From NCBI RefSeq assembly GCF_011745365.1, contig NW_024468912.1, positions 4,464,001 to 4,528,000 of the forward strand: DNA of 64,000 bases. The letters are read 5' to 3'. Positions within the stretch are counted from its first letter, which is position 1; the number at the start of each line of letters is the position of its first letter. This document shows, piece after piece, positions 46,029 through 56,350 of this stretch. This stretch comes from Cryphonectria parasitica EP155. Its lineage: Eukaryota > Ascomycota > Sordariomycetes > Diaporthales > Cryphonectriaceae. The notes under the pieces were generated by a model. The model was not told where the DNA came from. It searched no databases and saw only the letters and a list, made by a program, of their open reading frames with translations. Both the position numbers and the translations under genes were made by a program.

Positions 46029-48084
46029 GGTAGAGAATGGCTCGTACCAGACAATGGCAGAGATGAGTGATACAAAACCGAGGAGTGAACGGGGATGTGT
46101 CCTCGACAGGAGTTGAAAAAGTCCACTTTCGAGTGTTAGAAAGAAAAAGTATAAGACGGGTGTGTGGGTGTGATCGTTCAGAAGTGGTGTGCAGAGGCGC
46201 TGCCAGAAAAAGGCACAACTGCGCAACGGGGGTTAATAAGGTGACGTTTGGGCCCGCAAGGATGTAGGATCCAGCATTGAAACAGGCCCCCCTACTGGCC
46301 AGCGTCCCAACCTCCTGGAAACTGGAGCTTGCGACTGTTGATCCCAGTGAACACACCACTCCTGCGCGCTACAAGAGATCGACGCTTGTGGCGGGGGGCG
46401 CTGGCAGTTTCCAGCGACCTTGGCCGAGCAGACACCGCAGATCTGACCCTCGGGTGAGACGGGCCCCTTCTGTTGATGGTAAATAAAGCTGCAGGATCCC
46501 AACTAGACCCAACGCAAGGCCGGATCTCACGGTTGACTCTCCAATAAAAGCTGTATATGTAGTCCTGAGCGATGCTGCAGCCAGGCCCGGAAAGGATTTA
46601 GGGGTCTCTGCAGCTTTGCTTGTTTGGGATGTTGTTTTGCGGGGTGGTAGAAGAAGAGGCGATTTGTGCGATCGATCTAGAGGAACTAGAGTGAATCCCT
46701 ACAGAGGGTGCGAAATGGAGGATCAACCTGGGCCTTGGCCTGATGTGCTGGCGCTGCAGCGGTGTATAAACCTTCGCACAGAGGCGGGTTCTCTGGAGGG
46801 GACACAAGCCTCAGGAATATATGACAGGCTCCGAGAGGCCTGCGAGGCTCACAGTGAGCCGTTGAGACGCGCAGATCGGGCAGGCGACGCAGACAATAGG
46901 GACATGACACCTGTCCTGCTGCAGACGTCATCTCGTGGCCGGGTCGTACTTATGTCCAAAGCTTATTTCCAGGTCCAGATGACGCTGCGACATTCCTCAG
47001 AGACACAGCCTGGCCTTGAATGCCGGGCCTGCTGCTGACAACAGCCCCAACAGGGTGACCGTGAGCATATGACGTCGAGTTGCAGGTGTCCAGGTCCGCC
47101 TGTCGAGAGTCGAGCTTAGGTGGGGGTCGACCTGCGCCTTCTAAAGGGAGCACCTAACGGCTCAATAGTCGGCTGACAAAAGCCTCACCGACTTCCGATG
47201 CCCGGTCTTTTGCTTTTCTATTTCTTTTTCTCGCTCTTCCATCCTTTGGCCTGGTCTGTTCAGGTCTGTCCCTCTGGCCTGACACCACATCATGTGATCA
47301 TTCTGAGCAGCTTGTCAAACAATGCCGTGCAGGCTGTGCGTGCCTCCTCACCGGTCCACCATGCAGCTGTCCGAGCCCTGTCTCAATTGGCCATGGCATT
47401 GAGCGGGAGGGGAAATGCGGGTAATGGGACATGTGGGAAAATGCAGGGAAATGGGGCTGCCACGGTTCATCCAGCCAACCAGCCTAACTCATGACTTCAT
47501 CTGCTCGGTTTTGCATGGCAGACTGTACAGCCGAATACTTCCCTTCCAATCTCCCCATAGCATCGTGGTCTCGCGTTGGCGGCAGTGTCCCTCATCAAGC
47601 GATTCAAAATCCCGGTGTTGGGATTGTACGGGCAGCCCACGTAACAGGGTGTCCTCTTCCAGAGCAAGGGATATCATGCAAATCGGTTCTGACAACTGGG
47701 TAAATAAACAGCGCAGGACTGGTAACAAATATGGTGGTGATCTGTTCCATGGTTGTTTGAGGTCTCACCGCCTTCAATGTATGGTTCAGGCATCTCATCG
47801 CTGGAAAATCGTGTCATCGATAAGTGCCTCAAGGGTATCTTCCATCAGAAACGCGAGTCGCCGCCAGAAGCATTGCGGAACAGACCAGCATCTCCACGTC
47901 TGATCAGCCCCGCAGGCTGTCCTTCTATTCGGCCTTCAAGATCCACACCCCCGATCCCCTGGAGGCCATCTACCACCCTGAAGCGGAAGCCTCGGTCCAC
48001 TTCCTCGAAGATCAATAATCACTTAGGCCCACCACCAACCCAAGATCGCCCGAGTTAGACAGCACATTCATGCTCATGATCCCA
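46029..48084. other. Gene-poor region, 2 kb
   Basis: Upstream of the disordered protein gene. No complete gene is supported. A plus-strand frame at 47824-48018 has GC-rich third positions at its end (LSFYSAFKIHTPDPLEAIYH) and may be a gene remnant. The rest shows nothing. Confidence 0.4.
47824..48018 (+). pseudogene. Coding-like fragment, possible gene remnant
   Basis: The last 35 codons before the stop at 48016-48018 use mostly C or G at third positions (segment FKIHTPDPLEAIYHPEAEA), as in real genes of this window. Upstream I find no start with support and no splice join. I do not recognise it. It lies next to the O-methyltransferase relic, which supports a degraded neighbourhood. Confidence 0.2.
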
Positions 48085-48790
48085 TCACGCATTGCCCCCT
48101 CCTTTGTTTTGCACCTTCTCTAGCCTCAGAATGACAACATCGTCAAGGCCAATCCTGGAGCCATGCTTGAGCAACCGGAAAGAGGCCTCGCAAGATGCAC
48201 GTCGGACCAGCTGTGATAGCGCGGATGAAGTAGGGTCGGTATGGTTGGTGATGTCCACCTGTCCTTGTACCTCGGCCTCGTCAAGATCTTGCAAGTTGTG
48301 GTAAGCTCTTCGAGCTACTATTAGGGGTTCTCCGCACGCGTCCGTCTCGTGGAAGATGCGCTGCGACATCGCCAACTGCATTAGTCTTTGCATCTGCGGA
48401 CTTGCCGAGCCCAGCCTCCTCGACAGCTGAGCAAAGGTCGCCCGCCTCGCCACCAGGAGCCAGCCAAAATGGGTCATGCCTTGAATACCAACGAGGCTAC
48501 TGGCATGTGGTGCTATCAGACACGAGTGAAGTCCTCTCCGTCATCATCTTCCACTTAGGCTGGTATGCTCGGGCCCTGCATCAAAGATGTGCCGCTCTTG
48601 GCAGTCGTAGATATGCTCGCCTGGTGCGTAGCCTCGATGTCGGGCCTGGAATTGCTGAGGGAAGGACCAAGAATCACAATCTTTTCCTTGTTGGCTGTGA
48701 TGCAACTCGCCCGCTCGGCTGTACCTTGTGTCAGCTTGTCAGTAGGTCATGCAGAACGAGATCAGCTATGGGGCAGTGTGTTATTGCAGC
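48085..48790 (-). pseudogene. Decayed fungal O-methyltransferase (N-terminal part only)
   Basis: The best-kept piece is a 130-codon frame on the minus strand (48477 to 48085) with a winged-helix dimerisation segment of plant-type fungal O-methyltransferases: THFGWLLVARRATFAQLSRR then LQ-like QMQRLMQLAMSQRIFHE. Upstream on the same strand, in a different frame, about 48698-48560 reads ANKEKIVILGPSLSNS and DIEATHQASISTTAK, which fits the N-terminal linker of the same family (PxDIxAxRQAxxEAT). Stops separate the pieces and no normal intron joins them. The SAM-binding half (GGG motif, catalytic His) is not found downstream. I read it as a truncated, frame-broken remnant. Family recognition is by pattern memory and should be tested. 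Confidence 0.45.
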
Positions 48791-48849
48791 AGCTGAGGAT
48801 GTAGCAGCTTCGGCTTAGATGAGGACGATGAAGCAACAAAGAGCGTGGG

Positions 48850-51302
48850 AACTGGAAACCACAGTGGCTCAGCAAGGAGCAGTCGCCAGGCACAGTGGTT
48901 AGGCACCTAGACTTTTTGCGGCAGGAGCTGTCCAGCTTGTTGTGACAGTACCTATTTGGCTTGCGCGCACTAGGGCTGGTGGTGAGCGACACAAGGTGGG
49001 GGGAGGGGCGCGAAAGTACCAAGTGCCAAATGCAAGCATGTCACATATCAATTCGATCATCCTGCAGCGGTCATGGAACACTAGCCAGCACCGTACTGAC
49101 ACTTATCAGGCAATCCTTTTCGCCTCGAAAATTGACAGGCTCCAGTATGATCATATAGCATTGGAAGATCCCTCTAATGATGAAGAGCTGGATACCGCGG
49201 CAAACATTGCCAGGGAGATTCGATCAAGAATTCTATGTAGCCCAGTGAGGCACTCTTCGATCCTCAAACCAATTCATTGAAATGCAGCCTGAAATAATCA
49301 CCTCAACCTGAAATTGTTCAAGAGTTCAACCAACCAAGCTCTGTATAACTATGGTCTGGAAATCTCCAAATGATAGCTTGGAATCGATCATCCTTCACGC
49401 AGGAATTACCCACATCGTGACGATTAGTAGTTGAGAAGCAGGACATATTCCTGCCTCTGGACCACTCCTCTTTTTCGGCCGTTGATCAAGCGAGTCTGCC
49501 GACCTCGCTGTCAGGGAGATCATCTGATAGCATCTCATCATACATTTCCTTCCTTTCTTCCGTAGCAGTGTAACGTTCATAGTTGTACGAGAGGAGAATT
49601 GAGAGCCAATGAGTGAGCAAGGCGACAATATGCGGTGCCAGCGAACGCGACGCAGCGTAGGATTAGGCATAACTCGCAGCTCATTGCTTTTACCCCGAGG
49701 CCTCCATCCCCATCGATGAACTCGAGTGGGTCGAATTTCTTTTCGGAGTAAATCTGCACATTTTGGAGATAGAGAAACACCATTCGCTGCAGCACCTTTC
49801 GCCGCCGCCACTCGAGACTCTTTGTGTAGCCAGTGATTGCGCATGTCATTAGTGTACTGTCCACGGTGGTCGTATTGCAGAGTTTCATTGCCAGCTGCTA
49901 CGTACTTAGGAAAGAACCAGGCAACCCTTAACCCTACTACAAATCGGGAGCCCTCGAGCTAATAGACCGGCAGCCCCGATGCTTTCACAATATTACATGA
50001 CTATGCTGTATTCAGACGGGCCGTATGACAAAAGGACTCTTGGTGGGGAGGTTTGTGGCGAAAATGGGTTAGACTTCCATGATGAGTCTGTGTGTCCGTA
50101 GCAACAGAAAGTGCAGAAGAAGGTCTCAACAATGCTTGGGTGGCATAGCAGACCCAAACTCTGCCACTACTACTACACCGGACGCCATGTACAGACGGCG
50201 ATCAAAGGAATCTAAAGTGGTCTAAAGGTTATTCATGAAGCGAAAGCTGCCCCCACGAGCAGACGTAATCGCGTTACACTTGGGCTGCTGCATCTGGACT
50301 CTACAGTGTGACCGCAAGGGCTTACCAACGGTCCGAATCACTGTTATCGCAGACATGCATTCGAAACATCTTCTGTGGGTCTGTACAACCAACTTGTGAG
50401 GGGGCCAGTGTCACCATCAATACTTGCTCGCCGTATACTTTGAAATTTGAGCGTCCTTGTGTGGCACGCGGGGATGTGGTGAGGGATTCGAGCTCATGCC
50501 GGTGATATCAGCGCCCACAGGTGCTATGTTGCATTGAATTGTGACTTCAGTCTGGGCTCTTAGAGTTTGAATAAGAATAGGAGGAAAATAAATTGTGGAT
50601 TGAGGTCCATTTTATAGACTCCCGCCGTCACACTTCACACTGCTTTGCAAGGCACTCTGAAGCGTGCTCAATGGACAAGACTATGACAGTTCATTTTACT
50701 CTATTATATCATCATCGAAAGCTACGTGGTATTGAGACCTCACTTAACTCGTGTATCATTTTTTCCCCTCCTTGACCGTATTCGACGTGCGCGTTGCCTC
50801 GTGATTCCGAAGGAGTTCTGGCACATGTTCCTTTGAGCGGACTATCAAAAGCCTCAAGCGGTGTGACATTGCACAACGAAAAGCAGTGCATAAATACCAC
50901 TCTGACGGCATTATCATGAGCCCAGTCTTGTTGATCTCATTCGCTATTGTCTGGGAAAGTGGTGATCTTCACATTGTGTATTCCGTGATTTCTTCTGATT
51001 GGTCCTGGGTGTTGTTCAGCCCTTCTTAATCCTTCTGAGCTTCCAGACATGTTGTCAGCAGATACAAGTCTCCTTCGGGTTATACACAATGCCACGCTTA
51101 GCTAGCAATCCAATATGCCAACGTGTCAAACAGTATTTAGCAACAATTTCCCGCCCTCTCAATTTCGCGTTGTAGTGTATAACAGCACTTCACACTTCGC
51201 CTTCTGATACAGCTGATGGGGTGTATTACGCACGCAAATAACCCAACTTGAACAATTATCGAAGCAATTTCTGTTGTCTCTATCAAAACCATTTATCTCA
51301 TC
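48850..51302. other. Gene-poor region, 2.5 kb
   Basis: No complete gene is supported. A plus-strand frame ending at 49280 has one coding-like stretch (YDHIALEDPSNDEELDTAAN) without a supported start. A minus-strand frame-broken stretch at 49395-49888 is listed separately. The rest shows nothing. Confidence 0.4.
49395..49888 (-). pseudogene. Possible frame-broken gene, unknown
   Basis: From the ATG at 49888 a frame reads KRRKVL-like TKSLEWRRRKVLQRMVFLYL and FDPLEFIDGDGGLG, then stops at 49577. A second frame on the same strand, about 49680-49495, carries the coding-like APHIVALLTHWLSILLSYNY, then a charged EERKEMYDEMLSDDLPDSE tail before its stop. No intron joining them is evident. It could be a decayed gene or one whose intron I could not place. 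Confidence 0.2.
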
Positions 51303-51563
51303 ATGTCACTCTCAAACCCCTTTTGGCGGGCAGCCCTCATGAACCGCCAGGCAGAGGCTGATCAAGTCGCCCCGGAAGACCGTGAGGAATACATGCGTGA
51401 CCTGGAGAAACGCATCGATCAAGCCCTCGAGGCTGGTGTAAAGGCTCAGGCCAGTCTACCTCCACCTACAAAGTGTCAGAACAGTCCTACTCCAGTTTCG
51501 CATCGGAAGACCGGCCTTCGGAAGCTCCTTGAGAATGCGGCCACACGCCTACGTATCAATTGA
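51303..51563 (+). CDS. Small hypothetical protein, charged helix
   Basis: Single exon, 86 aa, ATG at 51303 in a usable context (tcatcATGtc). The first half is a likely amphipathic helix with regular charge (RQAEADQVAPEDREEYMRDL, then EKRIDQALEAGVKAQ). The second half is basic and Pro/Thr-rich, ending RKLLENAATRLRIN. Codon use is like real genes here (many C-ending codons) and the preceding 60 bases look like a leader. There is no signal peptide or membrane segment and no family I recognise. It is the only plausible complete gene between 46 and 52.8 kb. Confidence 0.5.
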   Translation: MSLSNPFWRAALMNRQAEADQVAPEDREEYMRDLEKRIDQALEAGVKAQASLPPPTKCQNSPTPVSHRKTGLRKLLENAATRLRIN

Positions 51564-52847
51564 TGGGGCTGGGGGACTCGTGGAGCGTCTCTTCGTGTCT
51601 CCTGAAATCACCAGCCTCGCTGTCTACCCCAATCTCACTGTCTAGTAAGCTATCTTCTCCCTAGGCCTTCGGAAAACTCATCAGGATGAGCATCAATCAT
51701 CTTGCTCACACTCATGACCTACATAAGAACATCATAAGGGAGTCACGCGGGAACACAACCGATAGCACCCAGAGCGAGTATTTGGGCAACATTCAAGAGC
51801 TTCACATGTCCATCATTGTATGGACTACTTGCGACAGTCACACATCCGTTCACTCAGGTATATAGATCTGGACCCAGTCGACCAGGGTTCCGGCGGCGTG
51901 ACGGAGCTTCGGGTTTCAGAGGAAGTGCGGTAATTTAATGATTCTGCGAGCTTGTACAGATGAATGGCCAGCGGCTGATTAATTCAGCAATGACTGAGTA
52001 ACAAGCTTTTTAAGTAATATTCCATATTTCTCTCCCTCCAGACTGTTTTTTTTTGGGGGGGGGGGGGTGGCAGCTGCGGTTTGGTTGTCTCACAGCAGTA
52101 ACCTAGCATGACTGCACATGCTGCACAAATACACACAAGGTTGTCTCGAACCGGTTGTCTGCACATTCTTTGGCTCTACCATCTGTCCCAAGTTTCTCCC
52201 ATCTTCCACGCATGCATGTCAATGCGTTGAGAGTTGAGGTGGCCACGTGACTTGGACCCCTATTTTGGGGTAATTCAATCCCCGATTAGGGGGTTCGTTG
52301 AGGGGAGTTCAGGGGAGGGTAACCTGTCCAGCATGAACACGTATCAGAAACAGGGCCGCCGAGCCACTCCTTTAGGGAGCTTAGCTAATGGATCCGGGGC
52401 GCTGCGGCAGCGGGTGTGGACCTCCACTCTGCCCCTACTCCTTACTTTGCGCCCCGGGGGGCTTCTCACCTCGAGTCTCGAACCCCCCCCCCCTCCTTGG
52501 ACCATTCCAATTCATTGAAAAGAAGGACTATTAACACGATCATTAAGGGAGACGAAAGAGCGTGCACGCTGGGTTTGGCAGCAGAAAAAGTCATAATCGT
52601 TTTATACTTCTCTTTTACATATTACAATTGTTGTCCGTTCTTCCAAGGCCCAACCCTCTTTCTTGACTTGTATACCAGGAACAACAACAGCACCGCTCAG
52701 CGTTTTGCATCAGCAGCATCAGCATCAATCAGCACCAGCGGCGTTCCTTTACTTCCAGCTCACCTCGCTTCAAATTTCCCGTCACGCACATTTACATTGC
52801 ATTAACAACGACAACAATCCCCCATCCTACTAAGAGCAGCTTTCAAG
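51564..52847. other. Intergenic, 1.3 kb
   Basis: Contains a T-run followed by 13 G at 52055-52067 and a C-run near 52486-52496. The last 250 bases have CAG/CAT-rich leader-like sequence before the SEC-C gene. No gene is seen. Confidence 0.5.
52055..52067. repeat. Run of 13 G
   Basis: Homopolymer G tract preceded by a T-run, in intergenic DNA. Confidence 0.9.
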
Positions 52848-53533
52848 ATGTCGAGCTCCGCCAAGCAGTCAGTCCGCATGCAGTTTCTCTGCGAGAAGCG
52901 CCAGCTCGACTTCCACGAGGAGGTGCCCAAGTCCCTCATCGGACCCGAGGCCCTGACAAACCCCGCGATGCCCAAGATGTTCGAGATGACCATGGCGCCC
53001 GTCATCAAGAAGCACGCAGGCGAGGCCCTGGGCGCCTGCGAGGCAAAGTGCTCGGCCAAGTCCTGCGAGAGGCCCTCGAGCACCGTCGTCGCCACGCCCA
53101 TGTCGGTGAGTTTTACTGTTCTCCAAGGCCTGAATTTTCATTTTTAGGTGGCTGCTGGTGGTGTTGGTGGTGGTGATCATAATGAGAGGGGGAAAAAGGA
53201 CGGAGGAAATCAATTTGCACTCTGACATGCAGAGAATGAGAATAGTACCTACACAAGGTCGACGACCCGTTCGTGATCATCATGACCGTCGCGTGCTGCA
53301 ACAGTCCGGCCTGTGACATCACGCTTAAGCAGGAGGCGAGGCACCTCATGCTCCAGGTGGCCCAGGAGAGGACGCAGTCGATAGCCAGCTTCGGAGTCCC
53401 GCCCATGTCCAGGGGTGCCAAGTGTTACTGTGGCTCGGGCCGCAAGTTCAAGAAGTGCTGCGGCAAGGAGGAGGGTAAGGATGAGGAGGAGGAGGAGGGT
53501 GCGGATGCTGCTGCTGCAGCTGTTGCAGCATGA
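52848..53533 (+). CDS. SEC-C motif protein, cysteine-rich
   Basis: Exons are 52848-53105 and 53258-53533 (177 aa). Near residue 142 is CYCGSGRKFKKCCG, the SEC-C zinc motif (CxCGSGxKFKxCC) first seen in SecA C-termini. Earlier cysteines (GACEAKCSAKSCERP, and VACCNSPAC after the join) may bind another metal. The tail is a Glu run followed by an Ala run (EEEEEGADAAAAAVAA) and is probably flexible. SEC-C proteins in fungi are poorly characterised and are thought to act as zinc-dependent protein or nucleotide-binding adaptors; I make no specific claim. There is no signal peptide. It is convergent with the hydrolase gene at 53.8-55.4 kb. Confidence 0.8.
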
Positions 53534-53629
53534 TCGATCATGGTCGCACTGAGGCCGTCTTCTTTTTGCCTTTGCTCGCACGGGAGGCAAGGGACTGTCG
53601 CTACCGCGTGCAAAACCCTAACGGATTTT

Positions 53630-53648
53630 GGGGGGGGGGGGGGGGGGG
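53630..53648. repeat. Run of 19 G
   Basis: The longest homopolymer in the window, between the convergent SEC-C and hydrolase genes. Confidence 0.9.
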
Positions 53649-53805
53649 TTGGTTTCAGGGCAACAGCAACAACAGAATGCCGTCTTGCTGGTGAGATTAC
53701 AGTTCGCTTCATTGTAGTGTATTTCTCGTCTTCTGGGAGCAAGACTACATCATACAAATCAATCGTGTCAACAACCTCCTTTCCCCAAACTCTTAGTTGT
53801 TGGTC

Positions 53806-55437
53806 TTACAGGAACCCACTGATGGCGTCCCAGAAGCCCTGTGGGCTCTCGCACATGGGCAGATGTCCTGCTTCAGGCACAATCTTCAGCTCCGCGCCCT
53901 TCTCACCCACGCTGTCCTTGAAACTCTCCATTGCCTTGACCAGCGCGCCCTTCCCGTCACCCTCACCAACCACTAGGAGGCCCGGGACCGTGCAGCCCTT
54001 GAGCTCCCCGCGCATATTGTAGTCCCACAGTGCCTGGCAGCCGTACCTGAACCCCTGAATATCGTTGTCGGCCACCATCTCCGTCATCCAGCTCGCGACA
54101 TTGATCTTGGCCGTCATGGTGTGCGGGTGGAACCAGCGCTCGACCGTCATGGCCGCCAGCTTCCTGATGCCCGGGGTGCCGTCCTCACCGACCGACTCGG
54201 CCACGGCAATGCGGTCCTTCCAGGCCTGCGTGTTGGCCTCGGAGCTATTAACATTAAAGTCACAGGCGATGAAACGGTCCACCTTGCCTGGATATTTCAG
54301 CGCGAACTTGAGGGTGCTGGCGCCGCCCATGCTGACGCCTATGAGTGCGTGCAGCTTCTCGATTCGCAGGGCCGATAGCACTGCTGCCAGGTCGTCGGAC
54401 ACCATATCCAGAGTCACTGCGACTGGGGGCTCGGGAACTGTATGGCGTCCCCGAGTGTCGAACCGCAGGATGCGGAACTCGGGCCGGGCCTCCTTCAGTA
54501 TATCCACCAGGGGATCCCACATTTGCAAGGACGTGAGAAGCGAGTTGCAGAAGGCGATGGTGGGCGCCTTGGGATCTGGATTTCCCTCTAGCTGATAGGG
54601 GATCGAGAGACCATCCTTGACGGGGATGAAGGCTTGCAGTACAGGCTTGCCGTTATGAGGCGTTGTCCTGATCCTGGCGTCGGAGGACACAAATGCCTTT
54701 TCTGCCGGCAGCTTGGCTAGGGAGGCGAGGTCTCTCGGCCCTGGCCCGAACACGTAGAAGAGCGAGTACGTCCTCCTGTGCTTGCTGGCTATGACCTTCT
54801 CGAAGATTTCCTCCCTCCACTTGGTGCTCGTGGCAGCCTTGTACTCGGGCCCCCCCAGCCCGTTCTCCTTAGTATATTCGTGCAGGATGAGGTACTTGAG
54901 GGGCGCCTCCTTGTCCAGGCTGGTGGCCGTCCGGAAGCGGCGCGTACGCAGCCAGCCGGGCACCTTGGACAACATCGGGATGTGTTCCTCCTCGTACCAC
55001 TTGTCCAGTGCCTGCTCAGCCCCCTCCACGGCAGTCACGGTGTTCTCAACAGCCACCAATACCTGGCCCTCAGCCTCGCCGTCTGCAAGCTGCTCAATAG
55101 GCCGGAAGGAAGGCGCCTTGCGCTCGGAGACAAGGTCGTAGAAGTAGCGCTTGACGTCGACCTGGCCAATAGTCTGGGCCTCACGGGGGCTCCTGTTCTC
55201 GCGCAGGGAGGTGTATGTCGGGGTGTCGAGGTGGTGCATAGAGGTGACGTCGTAGGCCGCGAGGAAGTGCGGCTGCTCGGCGTCCGTGGCTGCGTAGCGC
55301 AGGCCGTTGCTGAATATCTGGGGGAGCCGCAGGCGAGTTGGGCCGTGCTCGTTGTTGTACCACTCGTGAAACTGGTCGAGGGACAGGCCCGGCTTGGGCT
55401 GCATCGTCACGTAGAGCATGCCTGGGTTCTGAGCCAT
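53806..55437 (-). CDS. Fusion of two EthD-like domains with an alpha/beta hydrolase (enol-lactonase-like)
   Basis: Single exon, 543 aa, ATG at 55437. Residues 1-110 and about 122-232 are two ferredoxin-like barrel units of the EthD/dimeric alpha-beta barrel type: the first has FHEWYNNEHGPTRL, the second KWYEEEHIPMLSKVPGW, the same (W)Y-x-x-EH-x-P turn. Residues 268-543 are an alpha/beta hydrolase close to 3-oxoadipate enol-lactonase: IAFCNSLLTSLQMWDPLV, LRFDTRGRH, the nucleophile elbow GVSMGG (Ser369), VPGLLVVGEGDGKG (acidic residue region) and AGHLPMCE (His525). It probably handles small aromatic or polyketide-derived ring compounds; the substrate is unknown. The catalytic Ser and His are in place. 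A lone gene, with no aromatic-degradation cluster around it. Confidence 0.88.
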   Translation of the reverse strand: MAQNPGMLYVTMQPKPGLSLDQFHEWYNNEHGPTRLRLPQIFSNGLRYAATDAEQPHFLAAYDVTSMHHLDTPTYTSLRENRSPREAQTIGQVDVKRYFYDLVSERKAPSFRPIEQLADGEAEGQVLVAVENTVTAVEGAEQALDKWYEEEHIPMLSKVPGWLRTRRFRTATSLDKEAPLKYLILHEYTKENGLGGPEYKAATSTKWREEIFEKVIASKHRRTYSLFYVFGPGPRDLASLAKLPAEKAFVSSDARIRTTPHNGKPVLQAFIPVKDGLSIPYQLEGNPDPKAPTIAFCNSLLTSLQMWDPLVDILKEARPEFRILRFDTRGRHTVPEPPVAVTLDMVSDDLAAVLSALRIEKLHALIGVSMGGASTLKFALKYPGKVDRFIACDFNVNSSEANTQAWKDRIAVAESVGEDGTPGIRKLAAMTVERWFHPHTMTAKINVASWMTEMVADNDIQGFRYGCQALWDYNMRGELKGCTVPGLLVVGEGDGKGALVKAMESFKDSVGEKGAELKIVPEAGHLPMCESPQGFWDAISGFL

Positions 55438-56350
55438 GGCGAAGGATCTTGAGAGGGGTTTTGAGAGAGAGGACAGCTACACGTCGAGGTCACAGTACGA
55501 GAGCTGCTCAAGAAGAGGATAGACAAAGATGGCGAGAGGAGAGGGCACAGTGACTAGGTTTTTTACCTCTTTGCCGAGGTGCCATCGTGCTCTTTGTACG
55601 GGGTCGGCGTTACTACTGTGGTAGGTCATCTAGCGAGGTCAGTGACCCCCCGTGGGGTTTCCAGGATGACGTTCTGGGAGCTGATGGCGGGAAGGCGGGG
55701 TCCTCTGGGGAGCTCCTGCTGCATGGCGGAATAGAGATTATCCGGCAGGCAAGGGACACCCTTCCTTTCCTTCTGAGGTGACAGGGGTATGGTAAAGTCA
55801 TTTTCCTCACTCCAAAGGAACATTCCCTTCATGGAAACCCTCAGCCTCGTCTTCCAACTCCATCTCGTCCTGTCCTCTACACACACGCCCCCTTCGCTCT
55901 ATTATTTCAACCACGTCTTCCTTCTCTTCTTCATTCCAAGGATACGTCTGATTTGATGGCTTGGAAAGTGCCCCTTCCTGTCTCAAAGGATGCTGATATC
56001 TTTGGGGTGCTTGACAGTTCCCACACCTGGTCCTTTCATATGCTGTAGGTAGCCATCATAGCACTCAAAGGAGCAAACTTGAGAAGGCTCATCTACTCAC
56101 AAATTCTGACAGCTTGAATGGGAGCATCGAGTCTAGGATCCAGCCTCCCATACTTGTTTTGGAATATTTGCAATATCAACATTTCTTTGATTTCCTGATG
56201 TGTTCTTGTATCTTCTGAAACCTTTGAAATGCCTTATATATATTGTACCCGGCTTGATTTATGGACATGGTGGCTCCTAGGTCACCTTGGAGTATGCTCT
56301 TGATTTCTCTACAACACTTTTTAGAAATCCTGTATTGGCCCTGGGCCAAT
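55438..56350. other. Divergent intergenic region
   Basis: The upstream region of the hydrolase fusion (minus) and the disordered protein at 56351 (plus). A TATATATAT element lies near 56235. Another in-frame ATG at 56261 could extend the plus-strand protein by 30 residues. No gene is seen. Confidence 0.5.

Noticed and set aside
46616..47038. A 140-codon plus-strand frame upstream of the disordered protein gene
   Set aside because: No domain, no good start and no splice continuation; composition fits random GC-rich DNA.
48942..49280. Plus-strand frame with a coding-like end (YDHIALEDPSNDEELD)
   Set aside because: Only about 35 codons look coding and there is no supported start or join; not called as a gene.
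54778..55452. A 224-codon plus-strand open frame
   Set aside because: It is the antisense mirror of the GC3-rich EthD-hydrolase gene.
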